Of a stretch of 6,715 bases of DNA, positions 5,801 to 6,715 are shown in pieces (within the stretch, counting starts at the first letter, position 1; each line of letters starts with the position of its first letter). The DNA comes from an uncultured Prevotella sp. (GTDB lineage: Bacteria > Bacteroidota > Bacteroidia > Bacteroidales > Bacteroidaceae). Both the position numbers and the translations under genes were made by a program. The notes beneath the pieces were generated by a model. The model worked only from the letters and a program-made list of their open reading frames with translations, ran no database searches and was not told the origin of the DNA. The DNA lies in NCBI GenBank assembly GCA_938018155.1, contig CALIIG010000250.1, forward strand, positions 1 to 6,715, written 5' to 3'.

Positions 5801-6715
5801 GTAGTTTAGTCCACCAAAATAAGAACCCGCCCATAAACCACCCTCGCGGTCTTTATAGAGACAATAGAGCGGATTGTCGGATATGGAAAATGGATCCATG
5901 GGATTATAAGTGAAGTGCTGTGTAGCATGAGTGTTTATATTATAGACCAACATTCCCTGCTCGGTTGCCGCCCATATCTCATGATGGCTTAAAATAAGAT
6001 TACGTACGAAAAGTTCCTTACCCCCTACACTTGCAACTACAGGTTGAAAACTGTGGTGCGCAGCATCTATGAGCGAAAGTCCCTGCTTGTCGGTACCGAT
6101 GGCATAACGTCCATTACCCAAGGGAAGTATAGCCGACACGATATTGTCAGCAAAGGGAGTCTTCCCATCTTGTGTGCGAAAGGGTGTGAGTGTGCGAAAA
6201 GCGTAATTGGTGGTGTATAGTCCACCACCGAAAAGTCCGAGCCACACTGTCCCACCATCGTCAATGGACATGCCTGCAACATTGGGATAGCCTTTCAATC
6301 GAAAGTGTGAAAGACGGTTATGGCGCAGGTCGTAACAGAAAACACCCTGTTCGTTAGCCGTGATATAAATCTTATCGCCATGACCCTTTATCACGTTCAC
6401 CATGTTAGTAATACTCTCTCCATCGGCACTGCGCTTATCAAAGCGGGAGAAAGAGTCGGTAAATGGATTATAAATCCATACGCCACAATCGGTTCCCACC
6501 CATATCCTGCCATTGGCATCCTCGAAAAGCGCATTAATATAACTACTGCCAAGACTATGTCCGTCGGGATGACTGTAATACCATTTAAATAAAGTGCCAT
6601 CATAACGATTAAGTCCTGATTTCGTACCTATCCACATCAGGCCTGTCCGATCTTGCAAGATGGCAAGCACAGTACTTTGCGACAATCCTGACTCCACGCC
6701 AATATGCCTGAACAG
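2837..6715 (-). CDS. Hybrid two-component system (HTCS) sensor kinase/AraC-type response regulator, 5' partial
   Basis: This is a one-protein signalling system of the kind that controls polysaccharide utilisation loci in Bacteroidetes: the periplasmic part binds an oligosaccharide and the cytoplasmic part phosphorylates itself and binds DNA. The frame stays open to the window edge at 6715 (visible residues LFRHIG before GTG), so the true start and the signal peptide are missing. The GTG at 6697 sits inside a conserved propeller opening (VESGLSQSTV) and is unlikely to be the start. Numbering from that GTG, 14 Reg_prop-like repeats (W-x-G-T...GL/GV pattern) run from about 19 to 609, enough for two seven-bladed propellers. 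A Y_Y_Y domain follows at about 665-732 and a single membrane helix at about 736-759. The HisKA H-box is FTNVAHEIRTPL with phospho-His 797. The HATPase has N-box N910/N914, NDGN at 940-943, and SGTGIGL at 968-974. The receiver has E1045/D1046, phospho-acceptor D1088, T1118 and K1140. A double helix-turn-helix AraC domain occupies about 1195-1286. All key residues are intact. Its stop overlaps the GH43 start by one base. The arabinan-type ligand is inferred only from that neighbour. Confidence 0.96.
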   Translation of the reverse strand: MFRHIGVESGLSQSTVLAILQDRTGLMWIGTKSGLNRYDGTLFKWYYSHPDGHSLGSSYINALFEDANGRIWVGTDCGVWIYNPFTDSFSRFDKRSADGESITNMVNVIKGHGDKIYITANEQGVFCYDLRHNRLSHFRLKGYPNVAGMSIDDGGTVWLGLFGGGLYTTNYAFRTLTPFRTQDGKTPFADNIVSAILPLGNGRYAIGTDKQGLSLIDAAHHSFQPVVASVGGKELFVRNLILSHHEIWAATEQGMLVYNINTHATQHFTYNPMDPFSISDNPLYCLYKDREGGLWAGSYFGGLNYLPAIHPIFERFVPQGSENGLHGRRVREMVMDKQGKIWIGTEDSGLNCMDPDSETFSYIVDSNAFPNIHGLCVNDNELWVGTFASGLRIIDTHTHRLVKTFKADGRPGSLHDNTIFSIARSPQGVMCLGTIRGLCTYNASTQTFIYDRAVPPVLINDVSFDSHGNLWLATQTNGVFMRHNGRWENFKATQSGLTSNKALSIFEDSNGNIWVTTQGGGVCKFNFLTHRFKPLQQGILNSTSTFFRIEEDRDGVFWLSGYAGFVRYDPHNGDVRTYNNRTMLLDNQFNYNSSLIDKRGRIYFGSLSGIVRFSPSAFKKEQRVPRLVATDLYIGNEHVDNFTKDTPLEKNIVFTHKLSLAYNQNAFRLHVVPLSYSRQNWGSLEYKLEGFDKDWQSLGADFFMTYANLPAGSYQLIVRMKDQNGKTYPNVYKLDIDVRPFFLFSFWAKLFYVVLLSILIWLLMRYWNHRSETRRQLAMEAFETRKEQELYQSKIHFFTNVAHEIRTPLTLILGPLENILSTQKVKDNDVKDDLNIMYENTRRLTDLINQLLDFRKTEKDGLRLNFEYCNLTKIVTDVYNRFCSVMREKNINATLSLQSNLHGYVDHEGFTKIVSNLINNAVKYCLSYVSVTLKTDDTQLFFIVANDGNIIPMELRERIFEPFFRIDTAEHSTSGTGIGLALARSLAELHNGHLRMGNETDTNVFVLTLPLVQDVPVRLDANGKGDAITVKAEPETIQEAQAKPYTLLLVEDNVQMLQYEKRCLEREYNIITATDGESALLQMERNNVNLVVTDVMMEPMDGMELCRRIKYNVDLSHIPVIILTAVTSERGKMEGMESGADAYIVKPFSMDFLSQTVQNLLRQREEIKKMYATSPFVSASSASISPADAEFLERLKAAVMRNISNSDFNVDLLAAEMNMSRTSLNRKVRGTLDQSPNNYIRIERLKAAAEMLKIGDKKVNEVCYSVGFSSPSYFTKCFYEQFGILPKEFNKE

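Noticed and set aside
6695..6697. GTG as the HTCS start codon
   Set aside because: The frame is open to the window edge and the upstream residues (FRHIG) continue the conserved first propeller strand, and no signal peptide follows the GTG. The true start is outside the window.

Overview
The window most likely comes from a member of the Bacteroidales, probably Prevotella or a close relative. The evidence is a hybrid two-component system (HTCS), the sensor-regulator type typical of Bacteroidetes polysaccharide utilisation loci, coupled directly to a secreted glycoside hydrolase. There are no recognisable Shine-Dalgarno sequences, which is also usual for this phylum. The species assignment is inference.

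Right and centre (744-6715, all minus strand) form a two-gene operon read from right to left. The upstream gene is an HTCS whose first codons lie beyond the window. It has a 14-repeat periplasmic double propeller, a Y_Y_Y domain, one membrane segment, a histidine kinase, a receiver and an AraC-type DNA-binding domain in one chain. Its stop codon overlaps the start of the next gene by one base (TAATG). The second gene encodes an exported protein that fuses a GH43 arabinanase-like hydrolase to a complete aldose 1-epimerase (mutarotase). The inferred logic is that the HTCS senses a plant-glycan breakdown product, most plausibly from arabinan, and drives transcription of sugar-release genes. The coupled enzyme cleaves the glycan, and its second domain interconverts the anomers of the released sugar.

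Left end (1-743) contains no credible gene. Positions 1 to about 522 hold a tandem array with a unit of almost exactly 41 bp. Each unit has a 14-bp palindrome (6+2+6) and a 27-bp A-rich spacer. The palindrome arms come in three sequence families arranged in consecutive blocks, and both arms change together so that dyad symmetry is kept. The array runs off the left edge. Between it and the operon's 3' end lie two copies of a different 36-bp imperfect inverted repeat (633-668 and 698-733), a perfect 8-bp-stem hairpin that may be a terminator (586-618), and a small inverted repeat over the hydrolase stop codon.

The most unusual parts of the window are the covarying palindrome array and the hydrolase-mutarotase fusion coupled to its own sensor.
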